A stretch of 5,876 nt of DNA from Thioalkalivibrio sp. (GCA_007133115.1 SLNI01000081.1:1-5876), one strand, 5' to 3'; numbered from the stretch's first letter, positions 1 through 5,588 are shown. Notes: a model not told the origin generated them from the sequence alone. Numbers and translations are program-made.

Positions 1-25
1 CGGCGGCAGGGAATTCCCACTCGAT

Positions 26-50
26 CCGGTTTCAGCGCGGTCTGAACCGG
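26..50. other. Stem-loop downstream of the SRPBCC gene
   Basis: CCGGTT and CAG (26-31, 33-35) pair with CTG and AACCGG (42-50). This makes a 9-bp stem with one bulged T (32) and a 6-nt loop. It begins 8 bp beyond the stop codon of the minus-strand SRPBCC gene, where a terminator would lie, but no T-run follows on that strand. It could be a weak or Rho-assisted terminator or an mRNA 3' end stabiliser. Positions 1-57 otherwise show no gene I can defend. Confidence 0.35.
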
Positions 51-57
51 CCGCGCT

Positions 58-483
58 TCAGGTTCCCCCGGACGCGAGGTGGCTACGAACCTGTTCGAGG
101 ATCTCCCCGCTGATTCGCCGCACCATGGGGCCCGCGAGTCGACCGACCGTGTTGTCGAGTATGCGGCTGTTCAGTGTGTACTCGATGACGAGGCGCAGAT
201 CGGTACCCGCCGGGACCTCGGTCAGTCGATAGCGGCCGGTGTTGGCAATGCCCGAGAGCGACCGCCAGGTCAGACGCCCCGGGGGTTCGGACTGAATGAT
301 CTCGACATCCCATTCGTAGACGACGCCGGCGACCCGCGTGCGCCAGTGGTAGCGCTCGGGACCGATGGCGGTGACCGACTCGACGGTCCGGGTGTAGCGG
401 GGGAAGGACTCGACATCCCGGAGCAGCGCAAACACGGTGCTGGGGTCGGCGGGCAGTACGGCACGGGTTTCGATCGAGGGCAT
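58..483 (-). CDS. SRPBCC / polyketide cyclase-dehydrase family protein
   Basis: A 141-aa soluble protein with the layout of the START/Bet v 1-like SRPBCC superfamily (polyketide_cyc type). An N-terminal strand is followed by a helix pair with the family-typical 'VFALLRDVESFPRY' (residues 17-30). Alternating strands follow through 'YHWRTRVAGVVYEWDVEI', 'GRLTWRS' and 'TDLRLVIEYTL', and a long C-terminal helix (about 109-137) closes the hydrophobic cavity. Length fits single-domain members. There is no signal peptide or membrane segment, so it is probably cytosolic. Members bind hydrophobic ligands such as lipids, quinones or polyketides, and the ligand here cannot be read from sequence. The ATG start is supported by AGGA (complement of 490-493) 6 nt upstream. 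It is transcribed away from the CNB-domain gene, and the palindromic element at 557-724 lies in its upstream region. The family call is firm and the function is unknown. Confidence 0.85.
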   Translation of the reverse strand: MPSIETRAVLPADPSTVFALLRDVESFPRYTRTVESVTAIGPERYHWRTRVAGVVYEWDVEIIQSEPPGRLTWRSLSGIANTGRYRLTEVPAGTDLRLVIEYTLNSRILDNTVGRLAGPMVRRISGEILEQVRSHLASGGT

Positions 484-556
484 CAGCGATCCTGAAGACG
501 ATCCCTGCGGGAGCAGGTTGTGGCACCGGGGATGGACCGGAATTTTCGATAGGTCC

Positions 557-724
557 CACTAGTGGGCCATGCGGAAAGTTCGGTATCAGATCGCTTCTCC
601 AGACACACCGGCGCTGCGTTGGGCAAGTTTGAAATAGGGTGGCTATTCCTACACTTGCCCGCCTTGCTCCGGCGCGTCTGGCTGTGCTCCATAGGCACCG
701 AACTTTCCGCATGGCCCACTAGTG
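557..724. mobile_element. MITE-like palindromic element with perfect 28-bp inverted ends
   Basis: Positions 557-584 are the exact reverse complement of 697-724 (28 of 28). The outermost 8 bp, CACTAGTG, are themselves palindromic, so they also read as a direct repeat (557-564 and 717-724). They could therefore be a target-site duplication (up to CACTAGTG, or the core CTAG) flanking 20-bp ends that start GGCCATGCGGAAAGTTCGGT. The trinucleotide TCC also flanks both outer ends (554-556, 725-727). The interior is largely self-complementary. Positions 600-611 pair with 669-680, with two G-U wobbles if transcribed from the minus strand. Positions 621-637 pair with 643-660 around the loop GGTGG. No transposase or plausible gene is inside. 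It sits between two divergent genes. The IS family cannot be named from sequence alone. The alternative is a large regulatory or terminator hairpin that is not mobile. Confidence 0.7.
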
Positions 725-752
725 TCCGGATGTATCGCTCCGCGAGCAAGCA

Positions 753-781
753 TTGAACTCTGCCGGACCGGGTTGGATACT
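753..781 (+). promoter_or_regulatory. Sigma-70-like promoter for the CNB-domain gene
   Basis: A TTGAAC -35 box (753-758) and a GATACT -10 box (776-781) are separated by exactly 17 bp, each matching 4 of 6 consensus bases. Predicted transcription would begin near 787-789 and give a leader of roughly 27 nt before the ATG at 815. The promoter lies 28 bp outside the right end of the palindromic element. It argues against the upstream GTG at 722 as the translation start, because that codon precedes the promoter. Confidence 0.5.
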
Positions 782-804
782 GTCACCCGACGTTTCAAGG
801 GATC

Positions 805-810
805 AGGGGA
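805..810 (+). promoter_or_regulatory. Ribosome binding site of the CNB-domain gene
   Basis: AGGGGA lies 4 nt before the ATG at 815. The spacing is slightly short, but this is the only purine-rich Shine-Dalgarno-like run near an in-frame start, and it supports the 161-aa product. Confidence 0.5.
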
Positions 811-814
811 TGAT

Positions 815-1300
815 ATGGGCGGGACTGACAACTACACCGATCTGCGTGCTTCGAGACTGACCTCCGGGCTTTCGGATGAGCAGGTGAACCTTCTGGCCGG
901 CATTTCCTTCTGCCGGCGGCTGGAGGACAACGAGATCCTGTTCCAGGAGGGTGCCGTCGATGACGCGCTGTGCGTGATCACCTCGGGCAAGCTCGCCGTG
1001 ACCCGGGACGTCGGTGGTGGCGGCGAGATTACGCTGCATATTCTTCAGGCGGGCGACCTCGCGGGTCAGATGGGCTTCGTCGGCGGTCTGCCTCACAGTG
1101 CCTCGCTGCGCGCCATCGGTCGGCCGACCGTGTGCACGTTTGCCCGAGCGGACTTCGAGGCTCTCATCGAACGCGATCCCTGGATGATCTACGTGGTGAT
1201 GAAAAACATCGTTCAGGTGGGTCACGACATTCTGCACCGCATGAATGCCCAGTTCGTCGAGATGTCCAACTACATCAGTCACCAGCACGGGCGCTACTGA
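815..1300 (+). CDS. Stand-alone cyclic nucleotide-binding (CNB) domain protein, degenerate cassette
   Basis: A 161-aa protein consisting almost entirely of one CAP/CRP-type CNB beta-roll. It shows the entry helix (about 20-37), strands through 'NEILFQEG', 'ALCVITSGKLAVTRD' and 'ITLHILQAGD', the phosphate-binding cassette (79-100), then 'VCTFARADFEALIERDP' and C-terminal helices to the tail 'HQHGRY'. No helix-turn-helix follows, so it is not a CRP/FNR-type transcription factor. In the cassette, the position normally held by the ribose-binding Glu is Gln85, and that of the phosphate-binding Arg is His94 ('GQMGFVGGLPHSASLRA'). It may therefore bind a different ligand or none, and could act as a protein-interaction or sensor module. 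There is no signal peptide or transmembrane segment. It is probably monocistronic: it has its own promoter and faces the SDR gene 25 bp beyond its stop. An in-frame GTG at 722 would add 31 residues, but it lies inside the palindromic element and upstream of the promoter. Confidence 0.88.
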   Translation: MGGTDNYTDLRASRLTSGLSDEQVNLLAGISFCRRLEDNEILFQEGAVDDALCVITSGKLAVTRDVGGGGEITLHILQAGDLAGQMGFVGGLPHSASLRAIGRPTVCTFARADFEALIERDPWMIYVVMKNIVQVGHDILHRMNAQFVEMSNYISHQHGRY

Positions 1301-1325
1301 GCGGCGACGGCGCGTTCACCGGGCA

Positions 1326-2822
1326 TTACCGGGGTTCCCCGGTCTGGGTCTCTGCCCGCTGCGCGATGGCGCGGGTCATGGCCGCGAAGATGAACAGGTG
1401 GGCTGGCACCAGCGCGTACCAATAGAGCAGGCCCCAGACGCCGGCCGGGTGCCAGAATGCGGTCATCCGGATCCGGGTTCCATCGCCCTCGGGCTCCAAC
1501 TCGAACTCCAATACCCCCGAGCCCGGGGCGCGCATGCCGAAGAACAGCGTCAGTCTGCGTTGGGGCTCGATGCCGATCACCCGCCAGGAATCCACGGTAT
1601 CGCCTACGCGCAGATCGTCCGGATCCCGCCGGCCGTAGTTCAGCCCCGGTCCGCCCACCATCCAGTCGAGCACTTCGCGGATCTTCCAAAGCGGGTTCAT
1701 GGCGTAGTAGCGGTTTCGGCCTCCGATCCCGACGACCACTTTCCAGACCGCGTCGGGTGGAGCCTGAGCGACCGCTTCGCCCTCCGCGCGCTTGGCGTAA
1801 AAGGCGTACTCGGGGCGGTAGTTGCGGAACTGGAACGCACCCTCGGTCCAGCGCGCCGCGACCGTGTGCTGCCGCTCGGCCTCGAAGGCCGCCTGTACCG
1901 AGGCCCGGAAATCGAGCAGCGTCTGGGGCACCAGGCGGCGGATCTCCTCGTCGTCGGCAACGAAGTCCTGGCGCATGCCCTCGATCAGGGCCCGGGCCAC
2001 CGGAGTCGGGACCGAAGTGATCAGACGCAGCCACAGCGCAGATAACTGGGGGGTTAGAAGTCGCAGTGCGAAGATCCTCGGGGGCCGACGCCCCGCCTCT
2101 TCGGCCATGATCCGCATCATGTCGGCATAGCTCAGGTATTCGGCGCCTGCGGCATCGAGGATCTTGCCGGCCGCCTCCGGGACCTGCGCGATACGGACCA
2201 GATATTCCAGCAGGTTCTCGAGTGCGATCGGCGGCGAGGTCGAGCGCACCCAGCGCGGGGTGACCATGACCGGGAGATGAAACACCAGGTCGCGCATGAC
2301 CTCAAATGCCGCCGAGCCCGGACCGACGATGATCCCGGCCCGGACTTCGGTGATCGGGACCGTGCCGGCGCGCAGTACATCGCCGGTCTGTCGGCGTGAC
2401 ACGATGTGTTCGGTGTCTGCCGCCGGGGGGACCAGGCCTCCGAGATACACGATGCGCCGCACCCCAGCCGCGGCCGCCGCCTGGGCGAAGTGGTGCGCGG
2501 CCTGCAGATCGATGGACCCGAAGCGTTTGCCCGCGGCCATGGAATGCACGAGGTAATAGGCCGTATCGATGCCCTGTAATGCGGGCGCAAGGGTTTCGGG
2601 CTTCAGCGCATCGGCCGCGATGAGTTCGACCCCGGGCCAGTGCCGCGCCTCCAGCACCTCGGGGGTCCGGGCCGCCGCCCGTACCGGATGCCCTGCGGTC
2701 AGCAGTCGCGGCACGAGGTTGGTGCCGATGTACCCGCTGGCGCCGAAAACGAGGATCCGCCGCGGTGACGGATCGATTTTTCCCGTTTTGTCGTCCGCGG
2801 GGGTCGTAACAGATTCGCTCAT
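1326..2822 (-). CDS. NAD(P)-binding SDR oxidoreductase with DUF2867 C-terminal domain
   Basis: A 498-aa protein of the atypical short-chain dehydrogenase / NmrA-YbjT-like group. Residues 20-300 form the Rossmann part. Strand 'RRILVFGASGYIG' carries the GxxGxxG dinucleotide motif (G27, G30, G33), 'PVRAAART' follows the second strand, then 'DTAYYLVHSM' (86-95), 'VRRIVYLGGL' (121-130) and 'VRAGIIVGPGS' (160-170). There is no clear YxxxK catalytic pair, as expected for this subgroup. Residues about 335-490 match the DUF2867 pattern ('NPLWKIREVLDWMVGGPGLNYGRRDPDDLRVGD', then beta strands and a hydrophobic 'GLLYWYALVPAHLFIFAAM', 464-482). That last stretch could touch the membrane or close a lipid cavity. 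Substrate and reaction are unknown. I chose the ATG at 2822, with GGAGAAG (complement of 2832-2838) about 9 nt upstream. A TTG at 2870 would add 16 non-conserved-looking residues with poor RBS spacing. It converges with the CNB-domain gene. Confidence 0.88.
   Translation of the reverse strand: MSESVTTPADDKTGKIDPSPRRILVFGASGYIGTNLVPRLLTAGHPVRAAARTPEVLEARHWPGVELIAADALKPETLAPALQGIDTAYYLVHSMAAGKRFGSIDLQAAHHFAQAAAAAGVRRIVYLGGLVPPAADTEHIVSRRQTGDVLRAGTVPITEVRAGIIVGPGSAAFEVMRDLVFHLPVMVTPRWVRSTSPPIALENLLEYLVRIAQVPEAAGKILDAAGAEYLSYADMMRIMAEEAGRRPPRIFALRLLTPQLSALWLRLITSVPTPVARALIEGMRQDFVADDEEIRRLVPQTLLDFRASVQAAFEAERQHTVAARWTEGAFQFRNYRPEYAFYAKRAEGEAVAQAPPDAVWKVVVGIGGRNRYYAMNPLWKIREVLDWMVGGPGLNYGRRDPDDLRVGDTVDSWRVIGIEPQRRLTLFFGMRAPGSGVLEFELEPEGDGTRIRMTAFWHPAGVWGLLYWYALVPAHLFIFAAMTRAIAQRAETQTGEPR
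1328..1343. terminator. Possible bidirectional hairpin between convergent genes
   Basis: ACCGGGG and CCCCGGT form a perfect 7-bp inverted repeat around TT, 28 bp after the stop of the CNB-domain gene and overlapping the last codons of the SDR gene. Neither strand has a T-run after it, so intrinsic termination is doubtful. Its placement at the convergent junction is the only argument for a terminator role. Confidence 0.25.
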
Positions 2823-2919
2823 GGGGCGCGACTTCTCCGGGGGGCGTTTGGTAACGTCATGTTCGACCAAGCTTCCGGCTCAGTCCAGGGCTCCGTCCTG
2901 GCGGTCCACGTGCAAAATC

Positions 2920-3000
2920 AGCCACGGAAGACCACGCACAGCATGGAAAATGGAGAGCCTTCAGGCTTTCTTCCGTGTATCTCCGTGTTCTTCCGTGGCT
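2920..3000. repeat. Imperfect inverted repeat made of CTTCCGTG-type units
   Basis: AGCCACGGAAGA (2920-2931) is the exact reverse complement of 2989-3000. Further in, CATGGAA (2942-2948) pairs with TTCCGTG (2971-2977), with one G-U wobble. At the centre AGCCT (2956-2960) pairs with AGGCT (2963-2967) around TC. The right arm holds three consecutive units, CTTCCGTG (2970-2977), CTCCGTG (2981-2987) and CTTCCGTG (2990-2997). It fills most of the 245-bp gap (2823-3067) between the stop of menA and the start of the SDR gene. No gene is visible in that gap. This looks like an interspersed REP-type repeat. It could also affect transcription from menA into the SDR gene. Confidence 0.55.
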
Positions 3001-3067
3001 CGTCTCTTCATCGTCAGGGGTGGTGCAGGGCCATGGCAGTGAGCTCTGGCCTGGGCCGAATCCGGAT

Positions 3068-3979
3068 TTAATGCAGCGGCCAGGCGAAGCGCAGCGCCAG
3101 CCAGAAAGCGAACAGGACCGAGAAAGCCGCCGTTTGCCCCAGCAGGGGGTTCAGCGCCGCTCCGTCGCGCTGAAAGAGGCGGACGTTCAGCAGCAGCGCT
3201 ACCGCGGCGGTCACGATCCAGAACGCCCACAGTCCCGGATTCGGTTCTGGAGGGATCGCTACCAGCAGCGCCCCGATCGTCAGCAATGCGAACAGGGCAC
3301 GCGTGGGTCCCGGGCCCATGCGCACGGCGAGGGTGTGTTTGCCGGCGCGCGCGTCGGTGAAGCGGTCGCGCAGGTTGTTCACAACCAGGATGGCTGCGAT
3401 CGGCAGGCCGACGAGCGCTGCGGCGAACACCGCGTCGCCGCTGAGTGGACTGCGTTGCGCGAGCATGCCGCCCAGCACAGCCACAGGTCCGAAGAAGAAC
3501 CACACCGCGAACTCGCCGAGACCGAGGCTCGCGTAGGGTCGGGTGCCGCCGCTATAGCCGAGGACACCGAGCAGGGCCAGTGCCCCCAGGACCCAGAGCA
3601 GCCAATGCCCGAACACGACCAGCCAGAGCCCGGTCGCGACAGCCAGACCCAGCGTGACAGCGAGCCCGGTGCGCAGTTCACCGGCGGATAGCAGACCCGA
3701 CTGCAGTGCGCGGGTCGGCCCGAGGCGATCGGCCCGGTCCACGCCCGACAGGCCGTCGTGAAGATCGTTGGCCAGGTTCACCGCCAGTTGCAGCGCCAGC
3801 GCGCAGAGCAGGCAGAGCATTGCGGTCAGCGCGGAGAAATGAGCCTGCGGCACCAGGGTCTGGCCCAGCGCAACGGGTCCGATCGCTGCGGGCAAAGTCT
3901 TGGGGCGCAAGGTCTGCCACCAGACCTGGAATTTGTTCACGGGTTGTTCGTCCTCGCTCGTCCGGTCACTCGCTGCCAT
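3068..3979 (-). CDS. menA: 1,4-dihydroxy-2-naphthoate polyprenyltransferase
   Basis: A 303-aa integral inner-membrane UbiA-superfamily prenyltransferase. It attaches an all-trans polyprenyl chain to 1,4-dihydroxy-2-naphthoate, giving demethylmenaquinone in menaquinone synthesis. The MenA-type opening 'LRPKTLP' (24-30) is present. Both Mg-diphosphate-binding Asp motifs are intact: 'NLANDLHD' (68-75) followed by 'DRADRLGPTRALQSG', and 'NNLRDRFTD' (201-209) followed by 'GKHTLAVRMG'. About eight or nine hydrophobic segments follow the family pattern, including 'TRPYASLGLGEFAVWFFFGP' (146-165). Length is close to the usual 290-310 aa. The ATG at 3979 has GGAAG directly abutting it. An in-frame GTG at 3940 has GAGGA (complement of 3951-3955) 10 nt upstream and would give 290 aa, so the true start may be the GTG. 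The gene is divergent from the BASS transporter. The rest of the men pathway is not in the window. Confidence 0.92.
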   Translation of the reverse strand: MAASDRTSEDEQPVNKFQVWWQTLRPKTLPAAIGPVALGQTLVPQAHFSALTAMLCLLCALALQLAVNLANDLHDGLSGVDRADRLGPTRALQSGLLSAGELRTGLAVTLGLAVATGLWLVVFGHWLLWVLGALALLGVLGYSGGTRPYASLGLGEFAVWFFFGPVAVLGGMLAQRSPLSGDAVFAAALVGLPIAAILVVNNLRDRFTDARAGKHTLAVRMGPGPTRALFALLTIGALLVAIPPEPNPGLWAFWIVTAAVALLLNVRLFQRDGAALNPLLGQTAAFSVLFAFWLALRFAWPLH

Positions 3980-4036
3980 CTTCCGGGATTCGTCCCCATC
4001 CTTGATCGGGGCGCTGCACGAAGCCGGAACAACGGC

Positions 4037-4045
4037 TGCTATGCT
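4037..4045 (+). promoter_or_regulatory. Possible extended -10 promoter for the BASS transporter
   Basis: TG-C-TATGCT (TG at 4037-4038, TATGCT at 4040-4045) fits an extended -10 element. No good -35 is found at the right distance. The resulting leader of about 115 nt contains two small hairpins, GCCCGG/CCGGGC (4116-4131) and GGCC/GGCC (4137-4148), before the ribosome binding site. Confidence 0.3.
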
Positions 4046-4156
4046 TCAGTGCGCGAGGCGGGTATTCCAGCCCGGATATCGTGACCGATGTGCCTGTCGC
4101 AGTTTACCATTCATGGCCCGGCAATCCGGGCAGCACGGCCTCAGGGCCATCGACGC

Positions 4157-4161
4157 GGAGG
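4157..4161 (+). promoter_or_regulatory. Strong Shine-Dalgarno that fixes the BASS transporter start
   Basis: GGAGG lies 5 nt before the ATG at 4167. Earlier in-frame starts (for example the ATG at 4113) lack such a site, and the residues they would add look non-conserved and non-hydrophobic. Confidence 0.75.
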
Positions 4162-4166
4162 GCGGC

Positions 4167-5060
4167 ATGTCCGCAGAAATTCTGGCTCAGGGGGTGCTCC
4201 CCTGGGTGCTTGCCAGCGTGATGCTGGCGATGGGTTTGAGTCTCCGGATCGTGGACTTCGTCCGCGTCTTGAGGCATCCGCGCCGTGTACTGGTCGGCCT
4301 GAGTCTGCAGGTTCTGGCGCTTCCACTCCTCGCATGGGCGGTGGTGCTGGTGCTTCCGCTGCCGGTGATGGCGGCGGCGGGCCTGCTCCTCGTTGCGCTT
4401 GTGCCCAGCGGAGCGACTTCGAACATGTTCAGCTACCTGGTACAGGGTGATCTCGCACTGTCCGTGAGCCTGACGGCGCTGGCCGGTTTGCTCGCGCCCT
4501 TCCTGCTGCCGCTGGTCATGGGTTGGAACTTCGAACTGCTGGGGCTCGCGGCCCAGGGCTTCTCGCTTCCCTATTGGCAGACCGTCGGACAACTGCTGCT
4601 GGTCACGGTGCTGCCTGCGCTCATCGGCATGCTGCTGCGGCTTCTTTTGCCCGACGCCGCGCTCGATCCGCTGTTGCCCCTGATCAAGCGCCTGACCGGC
4701 CTGGCGATGCTGCTTGTCGTGGTCGGCCTGTTCGTGGTCTATCAGCATCGGTTGCCCGCGTTGCTGAGCCTGGAAACCCTGGCGGTGCTCACGCTCTGTG
4801 TTCTGGCAATGTCGCTGGGTTACCAGATCGCGCGCGGGATGCGGTTTCCCACGGACAGTGTGCGCGCGATTACCGTCGAGGTTGGGGTGCAGAATGCCGG
4901 CATCGCGATGATGGTCGCCTTCGTCATCCTTCAGCTACCACAACTGGGTCTGGTTCCACTGCTCTACGGCATCCTGATGAATGCGCCGGTGTTCGCCTGG
5001 GTCGTGTTCTGTCTCTGGCGCGATCGTCAGCCTGCCACCGTCCGCGTCGGTTCCGACTAA
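4167..5060 (+). CDS. BASS-family (bile acid:sodium symporter-like) transporter
   Basis: A 297-aa inner-membrane protein that is hydrophobic throughout, with about nine or ten transmembrane segments and few charged residues outside loops. It matches the bile acid:Na+ symporter / ArsB-Acr3-related superfamily. 'LVPSGATSNMFSYLVQGDLALSVSLTALAGLLAPFLLPL' spans residues 79-116 in the first half (broken-helix region, PSGATSN at 80-86). 'VEVGVQNAGIAMMVAF' (237-252) in the second half carries the E-x-G-x-Q-N sodium-site signature (E238, Q242, N243). Bacterial relatives move organic anions with Na+. The substrate here is unknown, and bile acid itself is unlikely in such an organism. The length is normal for prokaryotic members (about 300 aa). 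It is divergent from menA with a 187-bp shared upstream region and ends 4 bp before the converging 107-aa gene. A longer reading frame starting at 3900 overlaps menA and is not credible. Confidence 0.9.
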   Translation: MSAEILAQGVLPWVLASVMLAMGLSLRIVDFVRVLRHPRRVLVGLSLQVLALPLLAWAVVLVLPLPVMAAAGLLLVALVPSGATSNMFSYLVQGDLALSVSLTALAGLLAPFLLPLVMGWNFELLGLAAQGFSLPYWQTVGQLLLVTVLPALIGMLLRLLLPDAALDPLLPLIKRLTGLAMLLVVVGLFVVYQHRLPALLSLETLAVLTLCVLAMSLGYQIARGMRFPTDSVRAITVEVGVQNAGIAMMVAFVILQLPQLGLVPLLYGILMNAPVFAWVVFCLWRDRQPATVRVGSD

Positions 5061-5064
5061 CGCG

Positions 5065-5388
5065 CTACCGATACTGGATCTCGGTGTTCTGGATTTCCCC
5101 CGTGGTGTCGAGGGTCAGCGCATCTATGTTCGGTGCGCGATTGAGGATATAGGCGGCCATCATTCGTCCAAGGTCGTGTTTTTCCTGCTCCAGTGCGGTG
5201 AGCAGTCGATCGCCGATGATGCGCAGACGATCCTCCACATCGGGCCGTGCGACCCAGTCCCGTCCCATCATGCGGCCCTGGTCCAGATCCTGGTCCATCT
5301 GGTCGAAGAATTCGCCGGCTCCGGTCACGATCTCGTTCGGTACATTGAGCGTGTACAACTGGTCGTCGATGATGACTTTCAGGTCCAT
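5065..5388 (-). CDS. Conserved-looking hypothetical protein downstream of hydrogenase large subunit
   Basis: A 107-aa soluble, acidic protein that I do not recognise. The N-terminus reads as two beta strands ('MDLKVIIDDQLYTLNV'). The middle is mostly amphipathic helix ('GAGEFFDQMDQDLDQGRMMGRD', 'DVEDRLRIIGDRLLTALEQEKHDLGRMMAAYIL'; about 24-82). The tail is polar ('DTTGEIQNTEIQYR'). It has no signal peptide, membrane segment, cysteine pair or metal-binding motif. Codon use and the balanced composition look like a real gene. AAGG (complement of 5398-5401) lies 9 nt before the ATG at 5388. A longer frame to 5592 would run back through the terminator and is rejected. It follows the hydrogenase gene on the same strand but is separated from it by that terminator. 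A hydrogenase accessory role is therefore possible but unproven. It converges with the BASS gene, 4 bp apart. Confidence 0.75.
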   Translation of the reverse strand: MDLKVIIDDQLYTLNVPNEIVTGAGEFFDQMDQDLDQGRMMGRDWVARPDVEDRLRIIGDRLLTALEQEKHDLGRMMAAYILNRAPNIDALTLDTTGEIQNTEIQYR

Positions 5389-5491
5389 GGTGCCAAGCCT
5401 TGTGTGAAATCGGGATCGCGAAGCGACAAGGGTGCTGGTGCTCGGGTTTCGGGTCAAGACACCTGCCACGGAGGGTAGGTAAGGCTCCAAC

Positions 5492-5523
5492 AAAAAAGGG
5501 CCGGGGCATGATGCCGCCGGCCC
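5492..5523 (-). terminator. Intrinsic terminator after the hydrogenase large-subunit gene
   Basis: Read on the minus strand, a 12-bp GC-rich stem (complement of 5511-5523 with 5498-5509, one bulged base) with a tight loop is followed directly by six Ts (complement of 5492-5497) and then TTGG after one G. This is a textbook Rho-independent terminator. It lies about 65 bp beyond the hydrogenase stop codon and about 100 bp before the 107-aa gene. Confidence 0.88.
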
Positions 5524-5527
5524 TCGT

Positions 5528-5544
5528 CTGGCCTGGTGGGCCAG
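5528..5544 (-). other. Small hairpin in the hydrogenase 3' untranslated region
   Basis: CTGGCC (5528-5533) and GGCCAG (5539-5544) form a perfect 6-bp stem with a 5-nt loop. It sits between the hydrogenase stop codon and the intrinsic terminator. It may protect the mRNA 3' end. No other function is visible. Confidence 0.3.
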
Positions 5545-5588
5545 GGTTCCCGGGAGCACGCGAGATGCGTCGCCCCCGGTATTTCCGA

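Noticed and set aside
1..57. Possible gene end or start at the left edge
   Set aside because: Short open frames reach the edge on several frames, but none has recognisable protein features in 57 bp.
83..712. 209-aa minus-strand frame running through the palindromic element and the SRPBCC gene
   Set aside because: It is Arg/His/Pro-rich, overlaps the SRPBCC gene in another frame and crosses the inverted repeat. There is no family resemblance.
722..814. Upstream GTG extension of the CNB-domain gene
   Set aside because: The GTG lies in the palindromic element and precedes the predicted promoter at 753-781. The extra residues do not resemble the family.
1245..2045. Long plus-strand open frame opposite the SDR gene
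   Set aside because: It is antisense to a clearly conserved protein, rich in Arg/Pro/His, overlaps the CNB-domain gene and has no ribosome binding site. It is a high-GC shadow frame.
3026..3054. Possible hairpin after menA (GGCCA/TGGCC)
   Set aside because: The stem is only 5 bp with a long loop and no T-run on the minus strand. It is too weak to call a terminator.
2975..3691. 238-aa plus-strand frame opposite menA
   Set aside because: The composition is dominated by Gln/Arg/Glu from antisense reading of membrane helices, and menA carries all its catalytic motifs on the other strand.
4104..4748. 214-aa minus-strand frame opposite the BASS transporter
   Set aside because: It is a His/Gln/Arg-rich antisense shadow of hydrophobic codons. 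The plus strand has the conserved sodium-site motif.
5453..5468. Sigma-54-like site on the minus strand (TGGCAGG-N4-TTGAC) before the 107-aa gene
   Set aside because: The -24 half is good but the essential GC of the -12 half is missing (TTGA), and no activator site is seen. The TTGACC there also lacks a decent sigma-70 -10 partner.
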